A program made the translations under genes and the position numbers. Under the pieces are notes generated by a model, which was not told the DNA's origin, did no database searches, and saw nothing but the letters and a program-made list of their open reading frames with translations. Below, one piece after another: positions 21,365 through 33,162 of a DNA stretch of 64,000 nt; position 1 is the stretch's first letter; each line of letters begins with the position of its first letter. The DNA comes from Coix lacryma-jobi var. lacryma-jobi (lineage: Eukaryota; Streptophyta; Magnoliopsida; Poales; Poaceae): the NCBI GenBank assembly GCA_009763385.1, contig CM019826.1, positions 101,172,348-101,236,347 on the forward strand, in the 5' to 3' direction.

Positions 21365-24305
21365 TGTCACACCCAATTTTAAGAACAAAATTGAATGCAA
21401 TAACTCATGTGTGCCCAGAGATCAATCACACACATAAGCCACAAATTAAGAAGTACCATCACATATGTTTATTACATAACGAATATTATTCAAAGTCTTT
21501 ACATAGCAGCGGATAAATAAAGTATCTCTCGTGGTAGCTCCATCACAAGGAAGATGACTGGTTGACAGCAAGACTAGAACTCTTCAGGGAAGTCATCATT
21601 ACCATACTAATCTGTTACCCACCCGGGATTTTTATCCAAGAAGAAAGAAACAAACAAGCATAAGTACATCTCGTACATAACAAGTGTAACATGGGGTTCA
21701 TGAGGCTCAAATAAGGCTAACACTGGTTAAACTGCGGTAGCTTTTAATTGGCAACATTTTAATATTAAAGTGAACATATATGAATGCTTAAACCCAATCC
21801 ACATGATCATAATAACTGAAACATAGCAATAAGGTAATCAACATGAGCAACATAAATAAACAATATATAACAACTAAATCTGTGAGTTTTCCGGGCCGCT
21901 CGTAACCGTGAGCACGGCTGATATATCAGTTTTACACTCTGCAGAGGTTGTACACTTTACCCGATGAGTCGTGATATCCAGATGCCCGGGTTAATTACTC
22001 CCATAACACTTCCGAGGTGAGCGGGCAGGATACACGCAAAGCCTTTCAAAGGTTCGTCTAACAAGTTAGGGCCGCTAGGTCTTAAGGCAAGGGGATGTAG
22101 AGCCCTCCTTCCAGGTGGCAAAAAAACACGCAGCCTATACACACGTGGACAGAAGTCGCACTATACCCGTCTCGGCAAGATCCAACGCGCCTATACAGGT
22201 GTCCACTAACAAGCTAGAAAAGGTCCTTATACTGAGCTAAGGTCAGAGCCATATAACCCTCATGGTTGCACTGTATGTCCCAGCTTTTGCTGACAGGAGG
22301 TCCTAAACCATGTTGCTAAAAAGATCAAGTTTTATTCACCGTTATTAGATCATGTTTGGTTTAAGTAAAGCTCTAGCAAAGATTCTACCCATATGCATAG
22401 CATCCCAAGGTTAACAAGGTAACGGGTCAAACACCTAGGGTAAACTAGATAGGAGATCAACATTAGACACATGCATATGAATTTAGATGATTCATGGTGA
22501 ATAGGTCAACAAGGAGGATCCCATGCTATACTTGCCTGATTTAGGGAACTCTGGTTGCTCCTGGTTGTCGAAGTAGGGCTCCTGATCACCAGCGTATGTC
22601 TCACCGTCTATACTCGATTACCACATCAACACACAATCATCGGGACAACAATCATGCAAAGCAAACAAGCTATAATTAGAACATTACACCGACAACAAGA
22701 AGTAATATAAAAAGTTTGAAAACAGAAACTACGGTCTACCACGATCACATAAACGCGAAGATCACGAAAAACGGAATTATAACGCGAAAGTTATGAGCTA
22801 AACAAGTTACAAAACCTTAATTAGTAGATTAAACCTAACTCAAATTTTAATTACCGAAAATAGTATATATTTTCATACAGATATATAGATCTTTTCAAAA
22901 TGAATCTAACGCAACTTGAACGGAATAAATCGGACTAAAAACGTAGAAGTTATAAGCATTTGAAACTGGTGGCAAAACTGTAAATAAATCAAACTCGAAT
23001 TTGAATTTAAAATCGATTTAAATCGAAATTCAGAATTGACTGGACTGTGCCTCAATTTGGAAGAAACGCAGGGGCTTAAACGGAAGAAATCGCAGACTCA
23101 TTGAACAGTGCATCATGGACCGCGGGTTTAGACCCGAAAAGGTGTAAGGGCTCTTATGCAAAGTTGACGCCGAATAGGTATCGGCTGATGGAGATCGTTG
23201 ATTCCCAGATGGATGGCTCAGATTAGATCTGGGAGGAGCTGGCGGCGCTTTTACACCGGCGCGGAGGAGGGAGACGGCCCGCGGTGGCGCCATAGCCGGA
23301 GACGGGCGGCACTAGCTCGGAAACGCGCTACGGTAAGGTAGAGACCTCGGGAGCGGGTTCAAACGAACGAGAAGCTCATGGCGAACTCACCAGAGGTGTT
23401 GATGGCGTCGGGGAGATCTCGGGGACGGCGGTTGGCTCGAATTGGAGGTCGCGGCTCTGAAAAACGACAGCGAGCGATTAAGAAATCAATTCGAAAAGGA
23501 AAAAGAGGGGGAAAAAGCTTGGTTAGCTTCAAGAGATCAAAACGGAGCCCTAGAGACCTCTTGCGAGCACTGGAACTTGCTGAAACGGCGAATTGACGGC
23601 GGCGGATTCTTGCAAATCGCGGAGCTCTCGGTGTCGGTTGTTTAGGGCACGGGAACGAGGGATTTTTGCGGGAGGAGAGGCGGCGGGTTCCTGGGGGTCT
23701 TATTAGGGGGTTGGCTTGGCCAATTAGGCAAGCGAGGACGCGTGGGGAGGATGGAATCGAGCTCGGCTGATGTTCTAGTCGGATACGGGATGGGGAGATC
23801 GAGCTGACACGCGGGCCATCGGCGTCAGCGAGAGAGAGAGGGAAGCGCGCGCTGCGGCTGCAGGAAGGGAGATGGGCCGCCGAGTTGGGCCGTGCGCGAG
23901 AAGGAGAAAGGAGGAAGCAGGCCGACGGGGAGAGGCCTCAGGCCGGCGGTGGGAAAAAGGTGAGGGCGCCGGTGGTCGACTGGGCCGGAAGGAGCGGGCC
24001 GGCCGGCTGGCTCGGGCCAAAAGAAAAGAAAGGGAGAGGGAGAAGAAGAAATGGTTTTCCATTTTCAGAAACATGTTTTCAAAAGCAAATTTGAAATCCA
24101 TTTGAATTCAAACAAGTTTTGAACAAAACCAATCATCACAAAAATAAAATATGCACCAGCATGTATGCATCATCATGGTCTTTGGCCTAGAATTTATTTT
24201 AACTTTTGCGAAAATTTATTATCTAGGTTTTTATGCAACACATAAAATGCATAATTTAAATCATATTGCCTATTTTCAAAATGATGCAATTTTTGGGATG
24301 TTACA
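21365..24305 (-). repeat. 5' LTR of chromovirus I, 2941 bp
   Basis: Nearly the same length and sequence as 12116-15055, with only scattered substitutions visible in side-by-side reading (for example near 21541, 22620, 23400-23480), suggesting fairly recent insertion. I could not pick a clear TATA box. Confidence 0.9.
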
Positions 24306-25785
24306 AATGTGTGAGCGTGCAAGCGAGATATCAATAGTAGATTTTCCCAGCTTTAAAGTCATGAGGCTTTGATTTGGTCGCTCTTGAAATAGTGTGCCAA
24401 AAGGTACACCAATCAAGAGAGACATGTCCGAGATGTCATAGATGTGAAAGTCTAGACGATACTCAGATCCTCTTATGCACATTGGAATAGACCTCATGAT
24501 CCCATAACTTTCAAGTGTAACTCGACAAGGACTTCTTAGAAGCGTATGAGATGGGATCACTGATTCGTTGGGGAGTAATTTTTTAGCCAAAGCTTTTGAA
24601 ATTATGTTCATTCCAACAGTAGGACTATAGTGAGCCTCTATGGTTGTGTTCTTTAGGATGCATGTTAGAGCTTTCGAGGGGGCAATAATTTGGTCTACCT
24701 CAGTGGATAACTCCGTTTATGCCAACCACTCATGGCTCAAGATGGTTGAAAGTCCTTTAATATGTTCTAAAAGGAAGGCATCATGATTCGGGCCATCGTC
24801 ATCCTCAAGTGGTGTAGAATGCACGAGAGGCTTCATTTGGACTAGAAAATTCGAGGTGTTCCCAAAATCTTCAAAAATACCATCCTCGATTTCAAAAGGG
24901 AATAAGGGAGGATTAGGTTCACCATCTTCTAAAGTGTGGTTTGTTCCCATAATGGGAGGTTCTATGACAACCAATTCATCGTTAAGATCTAAAGGAATTT
25001 TAGATTCAGTTTCGGTTGTGTGTATCTCCTCTAGTTGGTCGGGGCATGGCTCGACTTCTTCCTTAGGGAATTCATCAAATACGCTAGTGTAAGGAGTGTT
25101 TTCAAGGATTCTTTCTAGGATGGCTTTCCCTTCACTAACAATTTTCTGTGAGAATGACCCTCCTGAGGCAGTGTCAAGATGCAGAGCAGCCTCCTTGTTA
25201 AGACCACGATAAAAGTGATAGTGTAGGACATGGTCAGGCAAGGAAAGGTTTGGACCGGAATTGGTAAGACATGTAAATCTAGCCCAGGCTGCTCCTAGAG
25301 TCTCCTTCTCTTTTTGTTTCAATGTAAGAATTTCTATTCTAAGGTCAGCGATTCGATAAAGAGGGAAGAAAGCAAGACAAAAATTGTCTCAAAGTTCATC
25401 CCAACTTCCATTTGCGTCTCTTACGAAATGAGTATACCACTTTTTTCGCTCTACCCAAAAGGGAGAACGGAAATAATTTCCATTTAAGTGTCTCTTGTGT
25501 CATGCCAGCAATAGTGCGACAGGAACACAACTTCTCAAATTCTCTAAGGTGTGTGTATGGATCTTCGTCTGCTAACCCGGAGAAGGATAACTCTCTAATG
25601 ATGTCTATGAAAGCAGGGCAAAGCTCATAGTCATCTGTAAGAATGGGGTGTGATGATGGTGGAGGCTCCAACAAGTCACCGTTTGGAGCAAAGAATTTAT
25701 ATATAGGAGTTAAGTCCATGTGGGATGGTGGTGGTGAAAAAGGAAAAAAGGATAAATGGACGAAGTTGGTTCTAAACTCGAACAA
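24306..25785 (-). pseudogene. C gag-protease, interrupted
   Basis: Gag starts at about 25722 (MDLTPIYKFFAPNGD); the open frame extends to 25785. Motifs: ELCPAFIDII, LKWKLFPFSLLGRAKK (a gag hallmark). A frameshift near 25400 moves reading to 25322-24717 (ETLGAAWARF, LPDHVLHYHFYRGLNKEAALHLDTASGG), which ends in a stop at 24717. No CCHC knuckle is visible. From 24611 to 24306 there is a protease-like tail (RLDFHIYDISDMSLLIGVPFG, where the IGxP motif matches the ILGRP step of retropepsins). At 24305 the chromovirus cuts it, and reading resumes at 12115 into RT. Confidence 0.82.
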
Positions 25786-25793
25786 CTAACGTT

Positions 25794-25810
25794 CCCCGAC
25801 AACGACACCA
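25794..25810 (-). promoter_or_regulatory. Primer-binding site of C
   Basis: Minus-strand TGGTGTCGTTGTCGGGG, seven bases from the LTR at 25818. It resembles the tRNA-Asp type tggcgccgttgccgggg with three changes, all C/T transitions. Confidence 0.75.
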
Positions 25811-25817
25811 GAAAACT

Positions 25818-27135
25818 TGTTGGGTACTTTAAACGCACACAGAAAAAATCCACAAGTGCACGGATACCGATGTAGCTTTCACCCGAGAGTATTCCAGAGT
25901 ATCGATTTCCACGGGGAACGCGAAGTGTGCTAGAAGAATTAAGAACGTCCAAGAAAAGAATGATAATGTGGTTAGAGAGAGAGATATAGGGTTTTCTAAG
26001 CGGGTTTATCTACTTAGAGGCTCACTATACTTTACTTACTTCGGAGCAACAGTACCTTTTCGATTCTCAAAAAAGACTGGGAAAAGGGTAATCGGGAGAA
26101 AGCTGCCAAAAAGCTCTAGGAAACACCAATCCTAACGTGGTGGATTATAACAATCTACAAAGCTGTCACCCCTGTAGCTAACACAACTAACCGGAGGATT
26201 GGGCGCAAACTCAGGTAAACCCTAGTCTAGACACCAAGTCTACACTAACGCTTACTACTCTAATTACTGCAGATAACTAGAGCACTCAATACGAGCGAGA
26301 TCCAGTAAATAAAATAAAGCAAGAACTGAAATTAAATATAATACTTAGAAATAGTAAATGAAGAACCTAGAGATTACTTGAAGACGAACCAGATGCTGCA
26401 CCAATACAATGTCGAGGAAGATCTGATAGATCCGGCTCCTCCTCAGCTCTCTCCGTCTCTTCTCTCTAATCCTATCTCTAATTACAACTAGATGAACTAG
26501 ACAACTAGAACAAGAACTAGAACTAGAAGAACTAGATCTAGATGAACTAGAAGAGATTTATCTAGAGGGACCTCTACTTCTACTTGAAACCCTAGTTTCT
26601 GATGTGGAGATGAATAATGAAGATGGAGATGGCCTTCTGGGGGTCCGGGTCTGGTTTTATAGCCCGGAGCGTGGAACGTGAGCCCTTGGATCAAACCGAC
26701 TTCAGGGACGGTGGAGATGCATCCTAGGAGGTGGTGGAAGAAGGTTCCAGAAGACAGAGGCAAAACAACCTCCGTGGCCGACCGGTCTGGCCCAGTGGGC
26801 CCCCGTGGCGGGCCGCCTCGTGGTGTCTTCTGGTGTCTTCTAGATCCTTCTTTTGTAGATTGCGTTGCAAAATTAATATCTTTTCATCTGGGACTCCGAA
26901 TATAGCAAATGATATGTCTGTTTCGATCATCTCAATGAGCTCTTTGTAATGGTGCACTCCAATTCATCAGTTGAGATACTTTTATATGGTAAAACATGGA
27001 TGTCCTAGAAAACAAGTGAGAGCACCAAAACTCGTGGAACTTGTTAGTTTCAAACCCTACAACTATGCTTTATGGTTCATTTCAAATCATTCTATGCATT
27101 AGTTGATGGTATAATATTGGCATTAAGGACCGTCA
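25818..27135 (-). repeat. 5' LTR of C, 1318 bp
   Basis: Pair of 6297-7630. TATA box at 26655-26662 (minus ctataaaa). A CTAG-rich minisatellite (aactagaac, gaactagaag units) lies at about 26480-26560. The + edge ends ccgtca, followed by ataat, the likely TSD. Confidence 0.9.
26655..26662 (-). promoter_or_regulatory. TATA box in C 5' LTR
   Basis: Minus-strand CTATAAAA; the 5' LTR copy is the one that would have driven the element. Confidence 0.7.
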
Positions 27136-28440
27136 ATAATGATTAATTTCTCAACCATAACTAAAAACTTAGAACAAGGTAAGCAGCCTTATCTTAAGAT
27201 CATATTAATGGCTCTGGGTAGGAATTCATGTTATGTCATACAGGATCTCATCATGTGTTTTTAATCTTTTTAGAGTGTAAATCTCCAGAACTCTAGTATC
27301 TCTAGGAATTAGATAAACAGCAGCTGAAACCTTTTTATATCATATCCCACAATTATCTAGACTTTAGTTCAAGCATTTGCAATCCACAGGTTTCAGGTTC
27401 AGAGTTTATTCAGAACAGCTTTGTCTAAAACTCAAGAAAATTTAAGGTTGAACACTAGGTACTTAAAAGGAATTACGACAGAGCAATTGTTCATCATTTT
27501 CATCATGAGCAACTTTAAGTTTATATCCACCTAGACATTTATTCATTATATAATATCTTTATTTGGTTTTGTAATAGTTATTCATCTTTTTATGGGTTTC
27601 TATGTTTATTGACTTGATCTAGCTAAACCGAACTAATAATAAAAATAGCCATAGTATGGTACTTATCATGATAACTGAGGGTGCTTTCCCCCAAGCTGGA
27701 TCTTGACGTGGTCTTTTCCCCAGAAGATGAGTAGACCGTTAGCGGTTTCTTGAGTCCTTCTCTTCTTCTCTTCCTGCTGAATTCAAAAATAGACAACACA
27801 ACTAGTGGAACTTGATTAAGCGTTAGTGATAAATATTCCTTCCATTTGTCTAGTTGTCTTAAAGCTCTTAAGATCATTTATGTTTTTTTTCCTTTCCACT
27901 AAGCAGAGTTTTAAGCGTTAGTGATAAATATTCCTTCCATTTGTCTAGTTGTCTTAAAGCTCTTAAGATCATTTATGTTTTTTTCCTTTCTACTAAGCAA
28001 AGTTTCAACAGTGTTTCATAGTGTCTCTTTTTGGATTTTTGTTTTTATGGATGAATGCAATGCAGAAGTAAATATGCAAATGTATTTTTTTATGCCTCCA
28101 TAGAAAATATAATACTCTCATGGGGCTTAGAGTGTTTCATATTTTGTTTTTGTTTTCTAATGCAGATTTGATTGCTAAGAAGAAAATATGATACTAATAG
28201 TAAAATGATTATGATATATCTACTAATTATGTAATGATGAATTTAATGCTAATGAATATGGATAACTACCGAGTTACCTTTCGGTGAGGATTTGATGTTT
28301 ATAGTCTATCGAACAAGACTCCTTGTATGCTCCTTATTCTTCCTTCGGTGCATTAACAGATCCTTAGGAGGACCTCGATGATTGCACACACTTGTTTGAC
28401 TGGTGGACTTGTGTCCTTTACTTCATCTTCCTTCATTTAC
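27136..28440 (-). other. 3' untranslated region of D
   Basis: AT-rich, no credible gene. The stretch 27270-27500 matches the C UTR (8380-8590) and C' UTR (36290-36500). A polypurine-like motif, minus-strand agcttgggggaaagcacc, lies near 27683-27700. It also contains the two-copy tandem repeat listed separately. Confidence 0.7.
27816..28005. repeat. Two tandem copies of a 95-base unit in the D 3' UTR
   Basis: The unit starting ttaagcgttagtgataaat at 27816 repeats at 27911. The copies differ by a few bases in the poly-T part and near the end, so the duplication is recent or homogenised. Confidence 0.85.
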
Positions 28441-29686
28441 TTTAATGGGATATCTTCACTCCTGGTGACTTCTCCTTCATAGTCAGCCCATCCATCCTTG
28501 ATTGATCGGTTCTTGTTGCGTTGGGATGTGCGGCGCCTCCTCCTTGAGTGGTTCTTCTTTTCCTGTTCATTAGTGGCATAGCTATTAAAGTAACATTGTA
28601 CCTTCTCCCTTGGGAGCTAGAAGTGGATTTCTCCAGATCTCATGTAGATGATGGCGCCAGTGGTGTTGAGGAAGGGTCTTCCTAGGATGATCTGGATATT
28701 ATCTTCTCTTCCCATGTCTAGTACCATGAAGTCAATGGGAACGTAGTACTCTTCAATTTGGATCATCACGTCCTTTACTACTCCATCCGGGAAACGATAT
28801 GTTTGGTCCGCCAGCTGTAGCTGCACATGTGTTTGATACATAGGTCTATTTTTATATAAGTACTCATACACTACCTTAGACATTATGTTAACACTTGATC
28901 CGATGTCGCAAAACATCTTGTGGAATGTACTTCCCTCGATCTTGCAATTGATGGTGGGTACGCCTGGGTCGTCTCTCTTGGTGAGGTATGGTGATGGAAG
29001 AAGGTGGTCACTCCCTGTTCGGACAGAGTTGACCATACATACTGTGTCTTGATGTGGTTGTGTAGCCTTGTTCTTCCTCCTTCTGTTCATATTCTTCTTC
29101 TTTGATGATATAGCATTTGCATCCTCGTAGGACTTTTGATGGTGGACTCGAGTAGTGAGTGTGCGTCTCTTGAAGCTGAATCTTTGTTTGTTGCCTGTGA
29201 TTGTGAAACAGATCTTGCTGCTATCCATGTAGATGATGGCTTTGGTTGAGCTTAGGAATGGGCGTCCAAGAATGATGGGTGCTCTATCGTCTCCACCTGT
29301 TTCAATGATCACAAAGTGACCCACATACGAGTGTCTCACTCGAATACAAACAACTTCTAGAATTCCCAATGGGTAGCACAGTTTCTGATCTGCAAGCTGC
29401 AAACACATATTTATATATAACAGAGGTGCACCATGAATTTATTCATAAATTACCCTTGGCATAATGTTGATGCTTGCTCCAAGGTCGCAGACTGCTTCTT
29501 CAAAACTATCAGGTCCAATGCGGATTCGAATGACAGGTCTTCTGGATCTCCTTTCTTCGGGGCAATGGAGTCATCCTTCCACTCCCTTGATGGTCTAGCT
29601 GTGAGCTGCCCTGCATTATAAATATCTACAAGATTTGCAGTCTCTAGCTCTTTCGGACTTCCGAGAATCTTACCTTTTTCAGCCAT
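28441..29686 (-). pseudogene. D tandem aspartic proteases
   Basis: Two retropepsin-like domains in series. The first has CDLGASINIMPR (catalytic Asp, about 29458-29490), LQLADQ, and IILGRPFLS (about 29250-29278). The second has FCDIGSSVNIMSK (about 28876-28918), LQLADQ and IILGRPFLN (about 28670-28695). The catalytic sites are ~575 bases apart. Upstream (29686-29550) is the linker ending in KKGDP; a frameshift near 29540 and a stop at 29439-29441 affect the first domain, while 29408-28620 is open and holds the whole second domain. After a stop at 28617, the frame continues as an Arg/Lys-rich tail to about 28441. Retropepsins act as dimers, so a tandem pair could fold as a single-chain enzyme; this is inference. 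RT never appears. Confidence 0.82.
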
Positions 29687-29713
29687 AGGGACTGAAGCTG
29701 CTAACTGAGATAA

Positions 29714-30984
29714 CTAAGATTCTATCATTTTATTCAAGCTATGTTGATTTTTTATGGCAGAAGTAAAGCTATCCATTCTAGTATTAATGTTTTCAAGCAG
29801 TTTATCATTAGAAGCTATCTTCTTAGACATATTATCAATGATCTTGTTTTGATTAGATATCATCTCTCTCAAAGGTGGTTGCTTGAATGTATTACCTTGG
29901 TAGTTACCTGAGTAGTTACCTGAGTAATTTAGCCTTGATTGTTGGTTCCATCCTTGAGTTTGTTGAGGACGGTAGTTGGTGTTGTTGTTGATGTACTTCG
30001 CATCCTCTTGAATCTCAGGGCAGATGCTCCCTAAATGACCAGTGCCTCCACACTCTTCACATGTCATACGACATTCGTAGATTTGCATGACGTCTTCTTT
30101 CTTGGGAGTGTGTTCATCGAACTTCTTCATGAGTAGGTCAAGTTTGGCAGACAACATGTTTACTTCCTTTAGTTGATGTATTCCTCCCCTCTTGCATGGT
30201 TGAGAGCGTTCCTCGTTCCATCCTTGGTTAGAGGCCATCTTCTCAATGAGTGTAGTAGCATTGTTGATAGTGAGTGACAAGAATGATCCTCCAGTAGCGG
30301 CATCCACATTCTCACGGGTACTTGAAGTGAGCCCATGGTAGAAGGTCTGCATGAGTAGCCAATTCTCCATCCCATGGTGAGGGCATTCGGATATGTAATC
30401 TTGAAAGCGTTCCCAAGCCTCTGCGATTGATTCATCGTGTTGTTGCTGGAAAGTTGAAATCTTGGCACGGAGAGCATTCGTCTTGCCCACTGGAAAGAAC
30501 TTTGCTAGGAAGGCAGTTGAATAGATCGCCCATGAGGTGTTTTTGTCCTTGTTGGCGTAGAACCTTGTTTTGCTTTTCCCAAAAGTGAAAATGGGAACAA
30601 GCGGAGTAGAATGGCGTCTCTTTCGACTCCCTTGATGGTGAAAGTGCTACAAATCTCCAGAAAGTGTTGGAGATGAGTGCTTGCGTCTTCATTTGCCTTT
30701 TCACAAAACTGATTGGCTTGCACCATGTTGATCAAAGCTGGCTTGAGTTCAAATTCGTTGTCTCCCACATTGACTGTTGGTCCAGTCCTTATGTTGGCAG
30801 TGGTTGGTGCAGAGAACTCGCGGAGTGTATTGTCGGCCATGGTGTTCAACACTGGTGTTAAGCTTCTTCTTATCTGGTTAACTTCTGGAAGTTGTGGTGA
30901 GGGTCTCTTGAGTTTGTGTCTTGTCTTCTTCAATAAAGCTTTGGGATCCTCAACGTAGTTACTCGGAAGTTGGAAACCAGTCAT
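29714..30984 (-). pseudogene. gag: D gag
   Basis: Reading starts at 30984 or, matching the E1 gag start (MANKTIREFSAP), at 30840 (MADNTLREFSAP). Then LRLFPFSLLGKAKQ; a single-base deletion near 30573 shifts the frame; reading resumes at 30490 with GKTNALRAKISTF, EAWERFQDYISECPHHGM, FYHGL and DAATGG. These are the gag motifs of Athila-type elements. The CCHC knuckle is intact (C-E-E-C-G-x3-H-x4-C, about 30022-30066). A Gln/Asn-rich linker and a helix (NKIIDNMSKKIASNDKLLEN) follow. An in-frame TAG at about 29714 separates gag from the protease linker. Confidence 0.85.
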
Positions 30985-31193
30985 ACATCACACCCTGCAT
31001 AAGATAAAAAATAAACAAAGCCAGGGTAAGTCTGTTTGAGTAGAGATAAACAGTCAGTGCATTATCACATGTGTGTAAGTTGAATGATATATTCTAGCTA
31101 CCGTTTTAATGCTTCTAATGCAATGTCCTAATAGTGTTCATAATCATTTTAATAAATAACTCTAGGTACCATCCCTAATTGAATTGATGTGGT

Positions 31194-31210
31194 CCCTGGC
31201 AACGGCGCCA
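31194..31210 (-). promoter_or_regulatory. Primer-binding site of D (tRNA-Asp type)
   Basis: Minus-strand TGGCGCCGTTGCCAGGG, eight bases from the LTR at 31219, inside the context caagcatttc-PBS that also precedes the E1 PBS. The 30985-31193 stretch is leader. Confidence 0.82.
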
Positions 31211-32212
31211 GAAATGCTTGTTGGCACTCCTTAATGAAATCACCCTAAGAATGAACTTCATAAATAATAACCTAGTGAAGGCACTAAAAGAGTGTACGAG
31301 ACACTACTAGCATCACTTAACGTCAAGTTGTCATCCCCAACATGAAGCTAGCAATGTGATTATATCAGAGCACTGGATCTAAAGATAAATATTTACCCGC
31401 AAGCGCACACATAAATACACCCGTTGTAGAAGCACTTCACCCAAGCTAGTCTCAGGTATCATTATTTATATTTAGCCTAGAGACTAATCAATTCAAAGTA
31501 TGATGGTACTAAACTAATGAGGACTTAACAACAATTAATATGGCACACACTTATGATAAAGACTGATAACACACTCATTACTGTAAACAGAGATCAGATA
31601 GTAAAGTAATGATAAATGATAATGATAAATTGTAACAGAGAGCAGATCAATCAAAGATAATCCTAGAATAGTACTACCTAGTAACTGATGATTAGAACAG
31701 GTATTAATAAGAAATATTCCTAAGTTATTTTAATTACAAGTCATAGTATACATTGATTAGTGCAAACATATTTGGCAATCATTGACTAGGTCATATCATA
31801 TTTATAATCAAGAGGCAACTCCATAGTAAAGGTGCCAAACAGAGTAACCCCTAAACCATGAGTTAACTGAGCCATACTGAACACTACATTCGGGAGGTGG
31901 AATACAAAGGACTCAACCGGAGTGTCACACCCGCGATCTACCACTCTATCCGGAACGTAGGACGCATTTGCAGATAAATAGTGTATAGGCACCAAGCCTA
32001 CACAACATTTATCACCCACCCAATGATCATTAAGATGAGCGCTATACAAACATGAGTATAAACAAAATGGTGATCTACCTATGCCAAATATATAATCAAA
32101 GCGCACTATAAGCAATATAATTAAGAATATAATTGTTGATGCCTTAGTCATATCAATTGTATTGCTATCTAGAACACAGGGATGAATAATAAGATGAATT
32201 AGATCATCGAGA

Positions 32213-32350
32213 AGAACTATAGTACGAACTAGAACATGAACTAGAACTGGATTATGAACTAGAAGATGAACTAGACGATGAACTAGAACTAGACGACGAA
32301 CTAGAACATAAACAATGATGAACAAAGATGAACTAGAAGAGCAATTATGA
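32213..32350. repeat. CTAG-rich minisatellite in D LTR
   Basis: About ten degenerate units of gaactagaa(c/g)atga over ~135 bases. The unit gives a Val/Leu-rich open frame on the minus strand that is not a gene. Similar CTAG-rich stretches occur in the leader part of the C LTRs. Confidence 0.8.
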
Positions 32351-32610
32351 ACCAGAAGTATGGTTAGATCCATAATATTAATACAAGAGAGAAGATCTTG
32401 GGTTTACCGAGCCTTCTCGTGACTAGATCTGGAATCCAAGCGAAACTTGCCTCCTTTAATCCTATTCTATCTAACTATTCTAGGTGGATGTAGTCCTAGG
32501 GCTTCTTATTGATCTCCTTCTCTGGTGATTCTGATCTGATGAATGAGATAATGATGACCTGATGCCTAATGCCTAATGCCTGATGCCCTGGAGAGGGGGG
32601 TCTGGGGCTA

Positions 32611-32620
32611 CTTATATAGC
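32611..32620 (-). promoter_or_regulatory. TATA box in D LTR
   Basis: Minus-strand GCTATATAAG followed by tagcccc, a strong match in a GC-rich context. Confidence 0.7.
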
Positions 32621-33048
32621 CCTGGGCGAGGAACCATGGCCGCTGGATCCAACCTACCTTAGGTACGGCTGAGATGCATCCTCGTAGGCGGTGGAGGAAG
32701 GTTCCAGAAGACGGAGTCCAATGGGCCCAGGGGCAGACCGACCGGTCTAAGGGTGGGACTAGTCGGTCCCACCTGACCGTCTCTCGGGGTGCCCGGCCTC
32801 CTGGTGTCTTCTAGTGTCCTCTAGATCCTTCTAGAATATTCCTGATGCGTCGGTTCGGCTATCTCCCATCGAGTTCCTTCTAGGAGAAGTAATCTGTGTT
32901 GGTTAACTGGTTTAGTCCCTGAAGAATACAATTCACCAAAACTCGTGGAATATTGTTAATTAAAACCTTGAACCTTTGTTGGTGATTGAATTCATGCCCT
33001 TTTCATATTTATTTATCCTTTAATTTCAATAGATAACCAGTGTCAACA

Positions 33049-33162
33049 ATCGATATTATCACGGGCACTCAAAGTGAGCCCATGGTAGAATGTCTGCATG
33101 AGTAACCAATTCTCCATCCCATGGTGTGGGCATTTTAATATGTTATCTTGAAAGCGTTCCCA
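33049..33162 (-). pseudogene. Fragment of a D-like gag
   Basis: About 110 bases match the D gag at 30290-30415 (cacgggcactcaaagtgag..., ccatggtagaatgtctgcatgag...). It is cut on the left by the D LTR and on the right by a copia U3 fragment. It shows that D landed inside an earlier relative. Confidence 0.7.

Larger units (their letters stand above)
12116..24305 (-). mobile_element. Ty3/gypsy chromovirus I (Tekay/Del-like)
   Basis: A structurally complete 12,190-base element. Long LTRs at 21365-24305 (5') and 12116-15055 (3') are nearly identical; PBS matches initiator Met tRNA; an extra gene (ORF0) precedes gag; gag, protease, RT, RNase H, integrase and a chromodomain follow. TSD attgt/aatgt (one mismatch). 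The polypurine tract (ttaaggggggtagaat) and the tgtaacatcc LTR start are typical of the Tekay group. It splits the protease/RT boundary of C. Several stops and at least one frameshift disable gag and pol, though ORF0 is open. Confidence 0.9.
6297..27135 (-). mobile_element. Ty3/gypsy element C (Athila-like), split by chromovirus I
   Basis: Two LTRs of similar sequence and length (25818-27135 and 6297-7630) bound the element. Read on the minus strand: 5' LTR, PBS, gag-protease (25785 to 24306), insertion of I (24305 to 12116), RT-RNase H-integrase (12115 to 9037), 3' UTR, polypurine tract, 3' LTR. Candidate TSD: atgat/ataat, one mismatch. Without I the element is about 8.6 kb. Pol is broken by a frameshift and two stops, so it is not autonomous now. 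Confidence 0.85.
27136..33048 (-). mobile_element. Gypsy element D (Athila-like, gag and double protease, no RT)
   Basis: Read on the minus strand: 5' LTR (33048 to 31219), PBS, gag, protease, second protease, a basic tail, then a 3' UTR that continues to 27136 and, across C, to 6296-6138. No RT, RNase H or integrase motif is seen anywhere in the ~4 kb internal part. It carries a few stops and frameshifts. It sits inside an older D-like gag fragment at 33049. Confidence 0.8.
31219..33048 (-). repeat. 5' LTR of D, 1830 bp
   Basis: Begins TGTTGGCACTCC and ends AGTGTCAACA on the + strand. The inner edge is set by the PBS. The partner LTR is outside the window, so the outer edge rests on the terminal TG/CA pair and on resumed gag-like DNA at 33049. 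No gene. Confidence 0.75.

Noticed and set aside
31786..32373. 195-codon frame in the D LTR with Val/Leu repeats
   Set aside because: It follows the CTAG minisatellite and lies inside the LTR; the repeat explains the sequence.
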